The notes below the pieces were generated by a model that was not told the DNA's origin, did not search any database, and worked only from the letters and a program-made list of their open reading frames with translations. Positions 1 through 8,014 of a stretch of DNA of 37,669 nt are shown piece after piece (the first letter of the stretch is position 1; each line of letters begins with the position of its first letter). Origin of the DNA: Vibrio halioticoli NBRC 102217 (GTDB taxonomy: Bacteria; Pseudomonadota; Gammaproteobacteria; Enterobacterales; Vibrionaceae); the NCBI RefSeq assembly GCF_000496695.1, contig NZ_BAUJ01000056.1, positions 1 through 37,669 of the forward strand, read 5' to 3'. The translations under genes were made by a program, and so were the position numbers.

Positions 1-25
1 TTGGTATAAAATGTATGGGCTTTTA

Positions 26-667
26 TCATTTTGATTCTCCATCTAAATTGATGCGCTCCGCCCTGCTTTCCCACATTTTAGCTTTTTCATTATCGGCCAT
101 CGGGTTCTCTGACGAGCGATACCACTGCGCCAAAAACATTTGTGCTCTAAAGCAACGTTTATTGGCGGCATGCTCTATCAATTGGATGCCTTTGTCCATA
201 TTACTGGCGATACCAAAACCCTCAAATAAGGCAATGCCTTGCTCGTATTCTGCTTGCTCATCGCCATTGTGTGCGTCAAACGCATTTTGCCAATAGCGAT
301 GCTTATCTTGGGTAATAAGCTCATCAGAATACTGCTCACACACTCTAAGAATGCCTTTAATGCCGTCGATACTGTCTTGCTCGGCGGCCCTTTCATACCA
401 ATATACCGCTTCTTTGGGATGCTTTGCTTCGTTCATTTCAGCTAATTCTAATTGAGTTGTTAGATGCCCGTTATCAGCTAAAGCGATTTTTTCTTTATGT
501 ACTCTCACACGCTCAGCTTCAAGTTGCTTAGCCTGATCTTCCGCTTCTAATCTGCGCTGTTCAGCACGCTCAGAACGTTTTGTTGACCATCGAGCAATAC
601 TTAAAAACATAGCCATGAACAGTAAAATTGCTATCCCTGAAGCCATCATTTCTGTGACTGTTAACAT
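26..667 (-). CDS. Membrane-anchored Sel1/TPR-like repeat protein
   Basis: A 213-aa protein of unknown precise role. Residues about 8-26 form one hydrophobic segment (ASGIAILLFMAMFLSIARW), followed by a highly charged stretch, about residues 29-62, rich in Glu, Arg, Lys and Gln that should form a coiled coil. The C-terminal 140 residues contain Sel1/TPR-like helical repeats (AVYWYERAAEQDSIDG; EQGIALFEGFGIASNMDKGIQLIEHAA; AQMFLAQWYRSSENPMADNEKAKMWE). This suggests a bitopic inner-membrane protein with a soluble protein-interaction domain. The start is preceded by a GGGG stretch. The downstream end reaches the window edge, so its operon context on that side is unseen. Function inferred from repeats only. 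Confidence 0.75.
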   Translation of the reverse strand: MLTVTEMMASGIAILLFMAMFLSIARWSTKRSERAEQRRLEAEDQAKQLEAERVRVHKEKIALADNGHLTTQLELAEMNEAKHPKEAVYWYERAAEQDSIDGIKGILRVCEQYSDELITQDKHRYWQNAFDAHNGDEQAEYEQGIALFEGFGIASNMDKGIQLIEHAANKRCFRAQMFLAQWYRSSENPMADNEKAKMWESRAERINLDGESK

Positions 668-863
668 ACAAAACCCCTATCCCTATAAGTCCAGCAACAC
701 ATCGCTCGTGATTCCTTTTCACTGTTTCTAAAACGGCTTTCGTTAACACACAGCGAGAATGCGCTTGCTCTGTACTGTATATAGCAATGATACCTATACA
801 CATCTATTATAGTTCAAGCCTGCTCATACTTTGTACAACCTCTTGGTAAGCATTATATGAAGA

Positions 864-899
864 CAAAAAAAGCCAGAGTAAGGTCTCCCTTCTCTGGCT
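864..899 (-). terminator. Rho-independent terminator after malM
   Basis: An 8-bp stem AGCCAGAG (871-878) / CTCTGGCT (892-899) is followed, on the minus strand, by a run of seven T. It lies about 40 nt past the malM stop and fits the end of the lamB-malM transcript. Confidence 0.8.
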
Positions 900-938
900 A
901 ATAGGACAGAACAAATTGTCATGTTGCTTTATGCAGTA

Positions 939-1763
939 TTACTTACTTCTGTGCTGCTCAAGGGCGTCAATGTAAGCTTGTTGCGCACCTTGTATCTGCA
1001 AATCTTTGGCTTCTTCTAACAGAGCAAGGGCTTTGGGCATATTATCTTCATCAACGGCTTTGCGAATTGCGTTGTGGTAATAATCCTGCGTAGATTTTTC
1101 AACCGTTGCATCTAGCTCATGTTGATGTTTTTTCGCATCATTATCGGCATCTAAGCCAGCATTTACGCCTGTCACTTCCACCAGTAACTTACCAGAATTT
1201 ACATGGGGCGTTGGGATGTCTTTCACCTCAGGCAGATAGTTACCTTTGCCTTCGGCCATCGCTCTGGCTGGATGGATTCGATCCGTTGTTTTTGCAAGCT
1301 CGTCTTTGGTGGTATAGATAAGCATAGTCACTGTCTTTTGATCCACTGGCGGTGTGAATCTAAGCTCAGCTACCAAACGATCTCCCCATGCTAAACGAGG
1401 GCGTCGGTATTCAAACGCAGAAGAGTCGTATTTTTCAATAACGTTACCCTTGTTATCAACAATCATAATCTGCGGAGAAAAGAAGGCTTCATCGGTCATG
1501 TTACTAGTGACCGAAATATCTAACGGACCGCGGTTAGAAGGAAGATCAAACGCCACCACTGGGCTATCTATTAGCTTGTTATTTAATACTTGAGTATTTT
1601 TATCAATCGTTACTAATGCTTGTGTATCAAGTTTAAAAGGCGATTTATTCAGAGACGCCACTGACGTTACTACAGGCTCTGCCCCAACTTGGTGGAGTGT
1701 TTCTTGAGTAGCACAACCCGCTAGAGCCACACAACAGCTTAAGAATAAGGCTCGAAATTTCAT
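939..1763 (-). CDS. malM: MalM-family maltose operon lipoprotein
   Basis: A 274-aa protein with a lipoprotein signal: basic/hydrophobic start and lipobox LAGC with the acylated Cys at residue 17. The body resembles MalM, the periplasmic protein encoded after lamB in the enterobacterial maltose regulon (E. coli MalM is about 306 aa, so this copy is a little shorter). The C-terminal third is helical and charged. It lies 140 bp downstream of lamB on the same strand, matching the known lamB-malM order. A good ribosome site AAGGAGAT precedes the ATG. The exact biochemical role of MalM is not settled in any organism; the maltose link here rests on family and neighbourhood. Confidence 0.85.
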   Translation of the reverse strand: MKFRALFLSCCVALAGCATQETLHQVGAEPVVTSVASLNKSPFKLDTQALVTIDKNTQVLNNKLIDSPVVAFDLPSNRGPLDISVTSNMTDEAFFSPQIMIVDNKGNVIEKYDSSAFEYRRPRLAWGDRLVAELRFTPPVDQKTVTMLIYTTKDELAKTTDRIHPARAMAEGKGNYLPEVKDIPTPHVNSGKLLVEVTGVNAGLDADNDAKKHQHELDATVEKSTQDYYHNAIRKAVDEDNMPKALALLEEAKDLQIQGAQQAYIDALEQHRSK

Positions 1764-1903
1764 GGGGTATCTCCTTTATTATTTTTTTAATGACTTTTAG
1801 AGGTAATGCCTTTTATAACAAATACTTCACGCGAAAGCCCTTAAAAAAATAGCCGACAGCATGCCGGCTATATCATAAACCTATTTAAGGTTAAGAGGTG
1901 TGA

Positions 1904-3142
1904 TTACCACCATGCTTCTGCTTGGATACCAACAACGTATTCAGTGTCGTTGTCTTGACCAAATGCATTGTCATTTTCAGTATCTAGGATGTAAGAACCG
2001 TATACGCGGATCTCAGGACGAGCCCAGAAGCTGCTTCCCATTGCCCAAGCTTGAGCAACTGTGAATTTAGCGTTGCCGAAGTCTTCAGTGCTGCCGTTAC
2101 CTAGGCGTTCACCTGCGTTATAGCCACCTTCAAATACTGTACGCATAGTGTCGTTCCACTTATACATAGGACGAACAACAACTGAGTATTGATCGATATC
2201 GTATTGTTGGCCTGTGCCATCACCGATATCTTGACCTGCTAGGTATGCTAACTGGTGACCCATTTCCCAAGAGTCGCCCATTGAGATAACACCCCAGTTA
2301 AGCAAACGGTAACCGGTTGAATCATTGTATTGGTCAGTACCACGTGCGTAGTATGAACCTGAACCCCAGAAGTTAGCCGCTTGTACACCGTAGCCTGCAG
2401 TACCGTACTGGAATACAGTTTGGTTAAAGCCGTTGCTTAGGCCTTGTTGAAGAATTGCAGTTGCAAGTAAACCATCATCAGCTTGTTCTGAAACAGCGCC
2501 GCCAGTGTCTTTATCAATGGCAAAGTTATATGCCAATGCAATTTCTAAGCTCGCATCAGACCATAGGCCAATGTTAGCTAAACGTGCATCAAAGATATAA
2601 CCTGAAGAATCACTATTGCTTGGGTTTGCGCCAGCAGTTGTATTGTCACCATCTTGCACTAAAGCAAGAGACAGTTTTTGGTTACCCACTGACAAGTTTT
2701 CAATACCACCACCAGTACCTGATGTGTTTAGGTAGTAGAAGTCAGTGATGTGGATGTCTTTACGTTGGTAGTAAGTTTTACCAGCCCAAAGCGTTGCGCC
2801 GCGATCAAATGCTAGAGCGCCTTTTGCTTTAACAGCAAACTGTGCCACGTTAAAGTCAGCATCTTCCCAACCGTTTGCACCAGGGGCACCAGATGCAATC
2901 ATTGATTCAATACGCCAGTTAATCTCGCCAGTTTGCAAATCTTGAGAAAGACCAAACTCAGAGTAGTTGTCGTTTTCGTTACCTAGACGACCAATACCGT
3001 TTTTGTTTACTGATACATCAGAACCACTGTTACCGCTGATGCCAGTACCTGCACGCATGTAACCATTGAAATCTACAGCAAGTGCTGACGTTGAAAGTAG
3101 GGCAGCAGAGACTGCAGCTGTTAGTAGGTTTACCTTTTTCAT
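1904..3142 (-). CDS. lamB: Maltoporin LamB-like outer-membrane channel
   Basis: A 412-aa porin with a Sec signal peptide cleaved after about residue 22 (STSALA|VDFNGYMRAG). The mature N-terminus VDFNGYMRAGTGIS and the motifs WRIESMIAS, LWAGKTYYQRKDIHITDFYYLNTSGTG and the C-terminal aromatic end (EAWW) are typical of maltoporins, trimeric 18-strand barrels that let maltodextrins cross the outer membrane. It is slightly shorter than E. coli LamB (446 aa precursor). A GGGAG ribosome site sits 9 nt before the ATG. The gene is divergent from the glycogen/maltodextrin debranching enzyme and followed by malM, so the neighbourhood supports maltodextrin use. The ABC transporter genes malEFGK are not in this window. 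Confidence 0.93.
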   Translation of the reverse strand: MKKVNLLTAAVSAALLSTSALAVDFNGYMRAGTGISGNSGSDVSVNKNGIGRLGNENDNYSEFGLSQDLQTGEINWRIESMIASGAPGANGWEDADFNVAQFAVKAKGALAFDRGATLWAGKTYYQRKDIHITDFYYLNTSGTGGGIENLSVGNQKLSLALVQDGDNTTAGANPSNSDSSGYIFDARLANIGLWSDASLEIALAYNFAIDKDTGGAVSEQADDGLLATAILQQGLSNGFNQTVFQYGTAGYGVQAANFWGSGSYYARGTDQYNDSTGYRLLNWGVISMGDSWEMGHQLAYLAGQDIGDGTGQQYDIDQYSVVVRPMYKWNDTMRTVFEGGYNAGERLGNGSTEDFGNAKFTVAQAWAMGSSFWARPEIRVYGSYILDTENDNAFGQDNDTEYVVGIQAEAWW

Positions 3143-3741
3143 TCTCGTTAACTCCCGAAACGATTATTATTTTTCTAGTTCATTCTTCATTGATTAACAG
3201 TCCATCTGTTAACGCAGCCAATTTAGAATGTTAGTGTGAAACTGTTTTATTCGACGAAATGATAGTAATGCGATTTGGTATTAACGGAGTCCTCCTCCTC
3301 CTTTTAAATGGTGGGGGAAGTAGAGAAACTGAGAAAGGCGTAGTTTAAGTGATTTGTCGCCCAGATCACGTTTTTGAGGGTGAGATCCTTGTTTTAAAAC
3401 GATAATGATCACACTCATAAAAGTACAAACATAGATCCAGATCTCTATTTAATTAGTTCCCTGATTTTTTAACAAAATCGCCGTAAAAGTGTAATCCGTG
3501 ATGTAGATCGTTTAAGGCCCTACAATCAACCAGTAACGCTTATTGATATAAAGAAAAGCTTACATTAGAAAAATCAGCTGCATTTTTGCGGTATCAGGCA
3601 TAAGGGATATGTAACTCAATATTTTAAATAAAATAGCCCTTAGAACAGCGCCAACAGCATGTTCCCTATTGCGTTCATGGGGTAAACCTTTTAACGTATC
3701 ACCCAAACCATTCACAAAATAAACAAAAGATATAAAAAAGA
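3143..3741. promoter_or_regulatory. lamB / glgX divergent intergenic region
   Basis: 599 bp without a gene between divergent lamB and the GlgX-type gene. Visible signals: (1) a triple GGA repeat on the minus strand at 3291-3305 containing GGAGGAGG, which matches eight positions of the MalT box consensus GGGGA(T/G)GAGG; a GGGGGAAGTAG stretch on the plus strand lies about 10 bp away. (2) Two CRP-like half-palindromes: CGTGATGTAGATCG at 3497-3510, and TGTCG-N6-TCACG within 3355-3372. (3) A 7-bp stem TTAACAG/CTGTTAA at 3194-3212 in the presumed lamB leader. These suggest maltose and catabolite control, but the sites are matched by eye and unverified. Confidence 0.45.
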
Positions 3742-5742
3742 ATGAGTAGCAATAAATCACGCCCTTATCCGCTGGGTGCCGAGTTAGATAAATGTGGATG
3801 TAACTTCTCTATTCATGCCCCAAGCTGTAAAGAGATCTCTTTAGCTCTTTTTAACACCAAGGGAGAGTTTAAAACCTATCCCATCACAAATAGCTATGCG
3901 GGTATAAAACACATTTACATAGAGGGGGTCTCACATGGCCAAGAATACGGCTTTATCGTTTATGACCAAAATGATGAAAAAATTCTCCTTTCAGACCCTT
4001 ATGCTAAAGCAATAAGCAAACCACTGACTTACCAAGCGCCTTTTTCAAATGATAAAAGCTGGTCAATGGCGAAATCCGTGGTTACCTCTTCTGAGTTTGA
4101 TTGGCAACAATCAGAGCATCCTCGTCTGACACGCTCTGAAATCGTCTTGTTTGAAACGCATACCAAAGGCTTAACTAAGCTAAATCAAAACGTTCCAATG
4201 CAACACCAAGGCAAGTACCTTGGCCTGGTCAGTGACGAAATGCTCAGCTTTTATAAAGAGCAAAATATCAATTGCTTGCAGCTACTGCCTATTGCAGCCT
4301 GTATGCATGAACCACACTTGCTGAATATGGATAAGGTCAATTACTGGGGTTATAACCCATATGTCTTTATGGCTCCTGATCCAAGGTACGCCGAAGTCGA
4401 TGCCGTACATGAATTAAAAACCACTATTCGAGAGCTACATAAAAACGGCATTGAGGTGATTTTAGATGTGGTCTACAACCACACAGCAGAAAGTGGTGAT
4501 GGCGGCCCAGTATTCAACCTAAAACTGCTTGATAACCAATACTACTTAAAACACGGTTGTCACTACGCCAACTTCACCGGGTGTGGTAATACGGTCGACT
4601 TGAATTATCAACCAGCTTTAACACTAGTCATGGATACACTTCGTTACTGGGTTCAAGAATTTAAAGTTGATGGTTTCCGCTTTGATCTGGCAGCGACACT
4701 AGGACGCAATGGCGACAACTTTAATCGTGAAGCGGCCTTCTTTAAAGCAGTCGCGCAAGACCCTGTGTTAAAAGAAACCAAACTGATTGCTGAACCTTGG
4801 GATATTGGCCCAAATGGTTATCAAGTGGGTAATTTCCCTGATGGTTGGAATGAATGTAACGACAAATTCCGCGATATTACGCGCAGTTTTTGGCGTGGCG
4901 ACCAAGGGTTTTTAAAAGAGTTTGCCACTCGCATGATGGGCTCAAGAGACATCTACAGTGCCAGTCGCTGGCCGCATAAAATGACGGTCAACTACATCAC
5001 TTATCACGATGGCTTTACCATTCAAGACTTGGTCTCCTATCAACTAAAACACAATGAGGCAAATGGTGAGCATAATCATGATGGTCACGGTGATAACCGC
5101 TCAGATAACTTAGGAGTAGAAGGGGCAACACGATGCCCTGAAACACTATTATTGCGAGAAAAGCGTAAACGTAACTTTATGAGTAGCTTGCTGTTCTCAT
5201 TTAGCATCCCACATATATTAACGGCGGATGTGGTTTCTCACACTCAGCAAGGCAACAATAATGCCTATTGCCAAGACAATGCCATTAGCTGGTTAAATTG
5301 GGATTTGGGTGAGCACCAACAGGCTTTCAAAAAATGGTTATCTGAAATGGTTGCCGCCCGCCGCGAACATATGATTCCTTTTATTGAGGCATTTAGTGGC
5401 GAAACTCGCAATGATAACCGCGTCAGTTGGCATCGTCCCGATGGTAACTTAATGGAGATGAATGATTGGAATCAACTGAATGCCGTTTCCTTAAAGCTCG
5501 GTATAGGTACTGATGGCGCAGAGTTGCTCTACTATATTAACCAATCACAAACACCCGCTCGATTTAGAGTGCCAGAAGGGGATATCGAACGCTGGGTTCT
5601 CATCTGTGATACTGCCGAAGCGGAAGTTGGTAAAGGGAAGGTTGATAGAGATATGTTATTGCAGCCTCAATCAATGGTGATCTTAAAAGCGCAAGGGCCG
5701 GCTAAAATTCTGCCTATAAAACAAGAAGTTTTAGAAGCCTAA
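3742..5742 (+). CDS. glgX: GlgX-type glycogen/maltodextrin debranching enzyme (GH13)
   Basis: A 666-aa GH13 alpha-amylase-family enzyme predicted to hydrolyse alpha-1,6 branch links in limit dextrin or glycogen in the cytosol. The N-terminal CBM48-like domain begins RPYPLGAELDKCGCNFSI. The catalytic barrel shows VNYWGYNP, DVVYNHT, the nucleophile in GFRFDLA (Asp315), the acid/base in IAEPWD (Glu351) and the stabiliser in YHDGF (Asp423), then TQQGNNNAYCQDN near the end of the barrel. No signal peptide. The stretch usually written AGDEFG before that last motif reads ADVVSH here. The ribosome site is weak (AAAAAAGA), but the start fits the family N-terminus. It is divergent from lamB, so it probably works on imported maltodextrin as well as glycogen. 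Confidence 0.9.
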   Translation: MSSNKSRPYPLGAELDKCGCNFSIHAPSCKEISLALFNTKGEFKTYPITNSYAGIKHIYIEGVSHGQEYGFIVYDQNDEKILLSDPYAKAISKPLTYQAPFSNDKSWSMAKSVVTSSEFDWQQSEHPRLTRSEIVLFETHTKGLTKLNQNVPMQHQGKYLGLVSDEMLSFYKEQNINCLQLLPIAACMHEPHLLNMDKVNYWGYNPYVFMAPDPRYAEVDAVHELKTTIRELHKNGIEVILDVVYNHTAESGDGGPVFNLKLLDNQYYLKHGCHYANFTGCGNTVDLNYQPALTLVMDTLRYWVQEFKVDGFRFDLAATLGRNGDNFNREAAFFKAVAQDPVLKETKLIAEPWDIGPNGYQVGNFPDGWNECNDKFRDITRSFWRGDQGFLKEFATRMMGSRDIYSASRWPHKMTVNYITYHDGFTIQDLVSYQLKHNEANGEHNHDGHGDNRSDNLGVEGATRCPETLLLREKRKRNFMSSLLFSFSIPHILTADVVSHTQQGNNNAYCQDNAISWLNWDLGEHQQAFKKWLSEMVAARREHMIPFIEAFSGETRNDNRVSWHRPDGNLMEMNDWNQLNAVSLKLGIGTDGAELLYYINQSQTPARFRVPEGDIERWVLICDTAEAEVGKGKVDRDMLLQPQSMVILKAQGPAKILPIKQEVLEA

Positions 5743-5752
5743 CAAAGTAGCG

Positions 5753-5787
5753 AACAATGATCTCGGTGCAGTGCTGAGATCATTGTT
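5753..5787 (+). terminator. Strong 12-bp hairpin after glgX
   Basis: Perfect arms AACAATGATCTC (5753-5764) and GAGATCATTGTT (5776-5787) with an 11-nt loop, starting 10 nt after the stop codon. There is no T tract, so it could be an RNA-stabilising stem or a factor-assisted terminator rather than a classic intrinsic one. Confidence 0.5.
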
Positions 5788-5940
5788 GAGAAGCAGGCAA
5801 AATGACATACAATTGCACTCTAGCTAAATATTGTAAATATCATTTTGCGCCAATCTGAATAAACAGAGCTTGATCAGCTATTAAAACTCTATATTATTGC
5901 CAGTCGTTGCAAGTTGGACAAAAAACAACCGGTTCATATT

Positions 5941-5957
5941 TTGACGTTGACCGTCAA
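5941..5957 (+). promoter_or_regulatory. TTGACG palindrome before the GGDEF gene
   Basis: A 17-bp inverted repeat, TTGACG-ttgac-CGTCAA, ends 21 bp before the start codon of the GGDEF gene, within a leader that has no clear Shine-Dalgarno. It looks like an operator, but the regulator is unknown. Confidence 0.4.
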
Positions 5958-5978
5958 ACACAATAGACAACAAAATAT

Positions 5979-7859
5979 ATGGCTTTACCAAGAACAATCA
6001 TCCGTCTTTTACGTCCCTACGTAATTGTACTCGTTGCCATTCTAATTTACGTGGCTTATCAGCATTATCACAAAGTTGAAAACGAAGTTATTACTCAGTC
6101 GCACGCTAACTTGCGAACTGCGACAAAGCTCATCCAAGGACAGTTAAATACTAGCCTTAGTAGCATTGCATCCCTAAATAAAACGCTCTCAATAAAAGAC
6201 ACTAAAGAAGCTAACCAACTGGCGATTGAACTTATTTATAGCACTGAAAACTATAATGATATTCTTCGATACAACCACAAAAATCATACCGCATTCTCAG
6301 AAACTGACATTGATGTAGCCAAGCACAATAACAGTCATCCTAAACGCATTGATCTAACTGCGTTAACTTGGACTGACATGAACTTCATGCACAACAACTA
6401 TCAAGTTTCTAATTTATATCAAAGCCGTAATAAACGCTGGGTAATTGCAGTACGCGAAAAACACCCAAAACAGGTAGAACAATACGTTATCGAATTCGAC
6501 CTATGGTACATGAGCCAATCTCTAATTGATTTGCAAACCATGAGTAGCGGTAACGTATTTGTGGTGGATCGCACGACAGGACAAATCATTCTGCACCCAA
6601 ACCCTGATCGTATTGGCAAAAGTGCCAGCGTATATCGTTATGCCGTGGCAGGAAAGGTTATCCAAGATGATCGCAGCACTCCGGTTAGCTATTACTTTGC
6701 GGGTAAACCAACCTACAAATTCGACACTAAAGACAATATCGTTAACAGTCATCCATCCGGTGAGGTGACTTACTTCTTTAAAAATGACCCTAAACTGGCG
6801 GTTTACAATGCAAGAAACAGCTTAAATTGGATCTATTTTTCGTCAACATCACGTTCAACGCTATTTTCTCATAGCTATTCACTGTTATTGGTTGCGGTAC
6901 TTGCCGCGACCCTGCTTTTAGTGGTGTTTGTGTTTAACTTTATCAACAAAGAGCTGCAGCTAGAGCTTACCAAACTTGCAAGATCGACGAATTTATTTGA
7001 ATTTAGAAACCAAGTTAACGTATTGCTTTCAAGATTTTGCTCACACAATCGAATCCAACTATGCCTGTACAATCATGACAGTCATACCTTTTATAGCATT
7101 GGCTATTCTGGTGAAGAGCACGCGATCAGCGTCGATAAAGACTACGCCATAAACCTGCTTAGTAGTGATGTCACCTATATTCGACACAGCAAAGACGATC
7201 TCCTTGCTAATCAAGTTCAAATTGATAAACATTTCTATCGCTTGCCTTTGCAAGGATACAATGGATTGTTTGGGGTTATTTTTGTCGAAAGTCGCACCCG
7301 CACCTATGGCAGTTTAATGAAATTACTGCAGACCTATATTGAAACCGCGCTAAGCAATGTGTTGTTTCATCGTCAATTATCACTGCGTGATAGTGCTACT
7401 AATCAAGATAACTTGTTTACTTTACGCAATAAAATTAACCGCTATAAAGATCATAAAGATGTCTACTTGCTGACCATGGATGTGGATGATCTAAAAGTCA
7501 TTAATTACCAATATGGTTATACCTGCGGTGATCAGTTGATTTTAGAAATGACGGACATCGTCAATACCCATTTCCCAATCGCTTCTACCTTATCTACAGC
7601 AAGGGTAAGTGGTGATGAATTTTGCGTTCTGTATCATGCCGATGATCAGCAGATGGCTTACGCACTGGCTGACGATTTACGCGATGCAATCCAAACGCAC
7701 CGCTTTAAGTTTGATAGAACCGATATCCACTTTACGGTCAGTATTGGTATCTCTCAGCTACAAAGTTCTGTCGATAAAACCCTTGCCGCATCGCTACAAG
7801 CCACCGACCGCAGTAAGAAAAAAGGTAAAAACCTTACCATCATGAACGTCACCATCTAA
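5979..7859 (+). CDS. Membrane sensor protein with degenerate GGDEF (SGDEF) domain
   Basis: A 626-aa inner-membrane protein. One N-terminal membrane helix (about residues 10-27) and a second near 300-320 (LLLVAVLAATLLLVVFVFNF) bound a periplasmic sensor region of about 270 residues that looks like a Cache-type domain (WVIAVREKH; VFVVDRTTGQIILHPNPDRIG). The cytosolic part has a GAF-like segment, then a GGDEF domain: metal/substrate motif MDVDDLKVINYQYGYTCGDQLI, then SGDEF at residues 544-548 in place of GGDEF. Some SGDEF proteins remain diguanylate cyclases; I see no clear RxxD inhibitory site. It therefore probably makes or binds c-di-GMP. No convincing ribosome site precedes the ATG. Confidence 0.8.
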   Translation: MALPRTIIRLLRPYVIVLVAILIYVAYQHYHKVENEVITQSHANLRTATKLIQGQLNTSLSSIASLNKTLSIKDTKEANQLAIELIYSTENYNDILRYNHKNHTAFSETDIDVAKHNNSHPKRIDLTALTWTDMNFMHNNYQVSNLYQSRNKRWVIAVREKHPKQVEQYVIEFDLWYMSQSLIDLQTMSSGNVFVVDRTTGQIILHPNPDRIGKSASVYRYAVAGKVIQDDRSTPVSYYFAGKPTYKFDTKDNIVNSHPSGEVTYFFKNDPKLAVYNARNSLNWIYFSSTSRSTLFSHSYSLLLVAVLAATLLLVVFVFNFINKELQLELTKLARSTNLFEFRNQVNVLLSRFCSHNRIQLCLYNHDSHTFYSIGYSGEEHAISVDKDYAINLLSSDVTYIRHSKDDLLANQVQIDKHFYRLPLQGYNGLFGVIFVESRTRTYGSLMKLLQTYIETALSNVLFHRQLSLRDSATNQDNLFTLRNKINRYKDHKDVYLLTMDVDDLKVINYQYGYTCGDQLILEMTDIVNTHFPIASTLSTARVSGDEFCVLYHADDQQMAYALADDLRDAIQTHRFKFDRTDIHFTVSIGISQLQSSVDKTLAASLQATDRSKKKGKNLTIMNVTI

Positions 7860-7869
7860 TCTAATGATT

Positions 7870-7904
7870 CACCTTGTGCGATATTTCTGATATCACACAA
7901 GGTG
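7870..7904 (+). terminator. 15-bp hairpin between GGDEF gene and ABC gene
   Basis: Arms 7870-7884 and 7890-7904 (CACCTTGTG.. / ..CACAAGGTG) pair at 14 of 15 positions around a 5-nt loop, 10 nt after the stop codon. No T tract follows, so termination is plausible but not certain. Confidence 0.5.
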
Positions 7905-8014
7905 CTAACAGCAATCATCGTAATTTATGCGTTCAGCAATAGCACAAGAAAAAGCTATCAAACCCTTGCTGTGACTAACCTTCTCTTCGCAAGGCGACAT
8001 TTTAGGATCAATAC

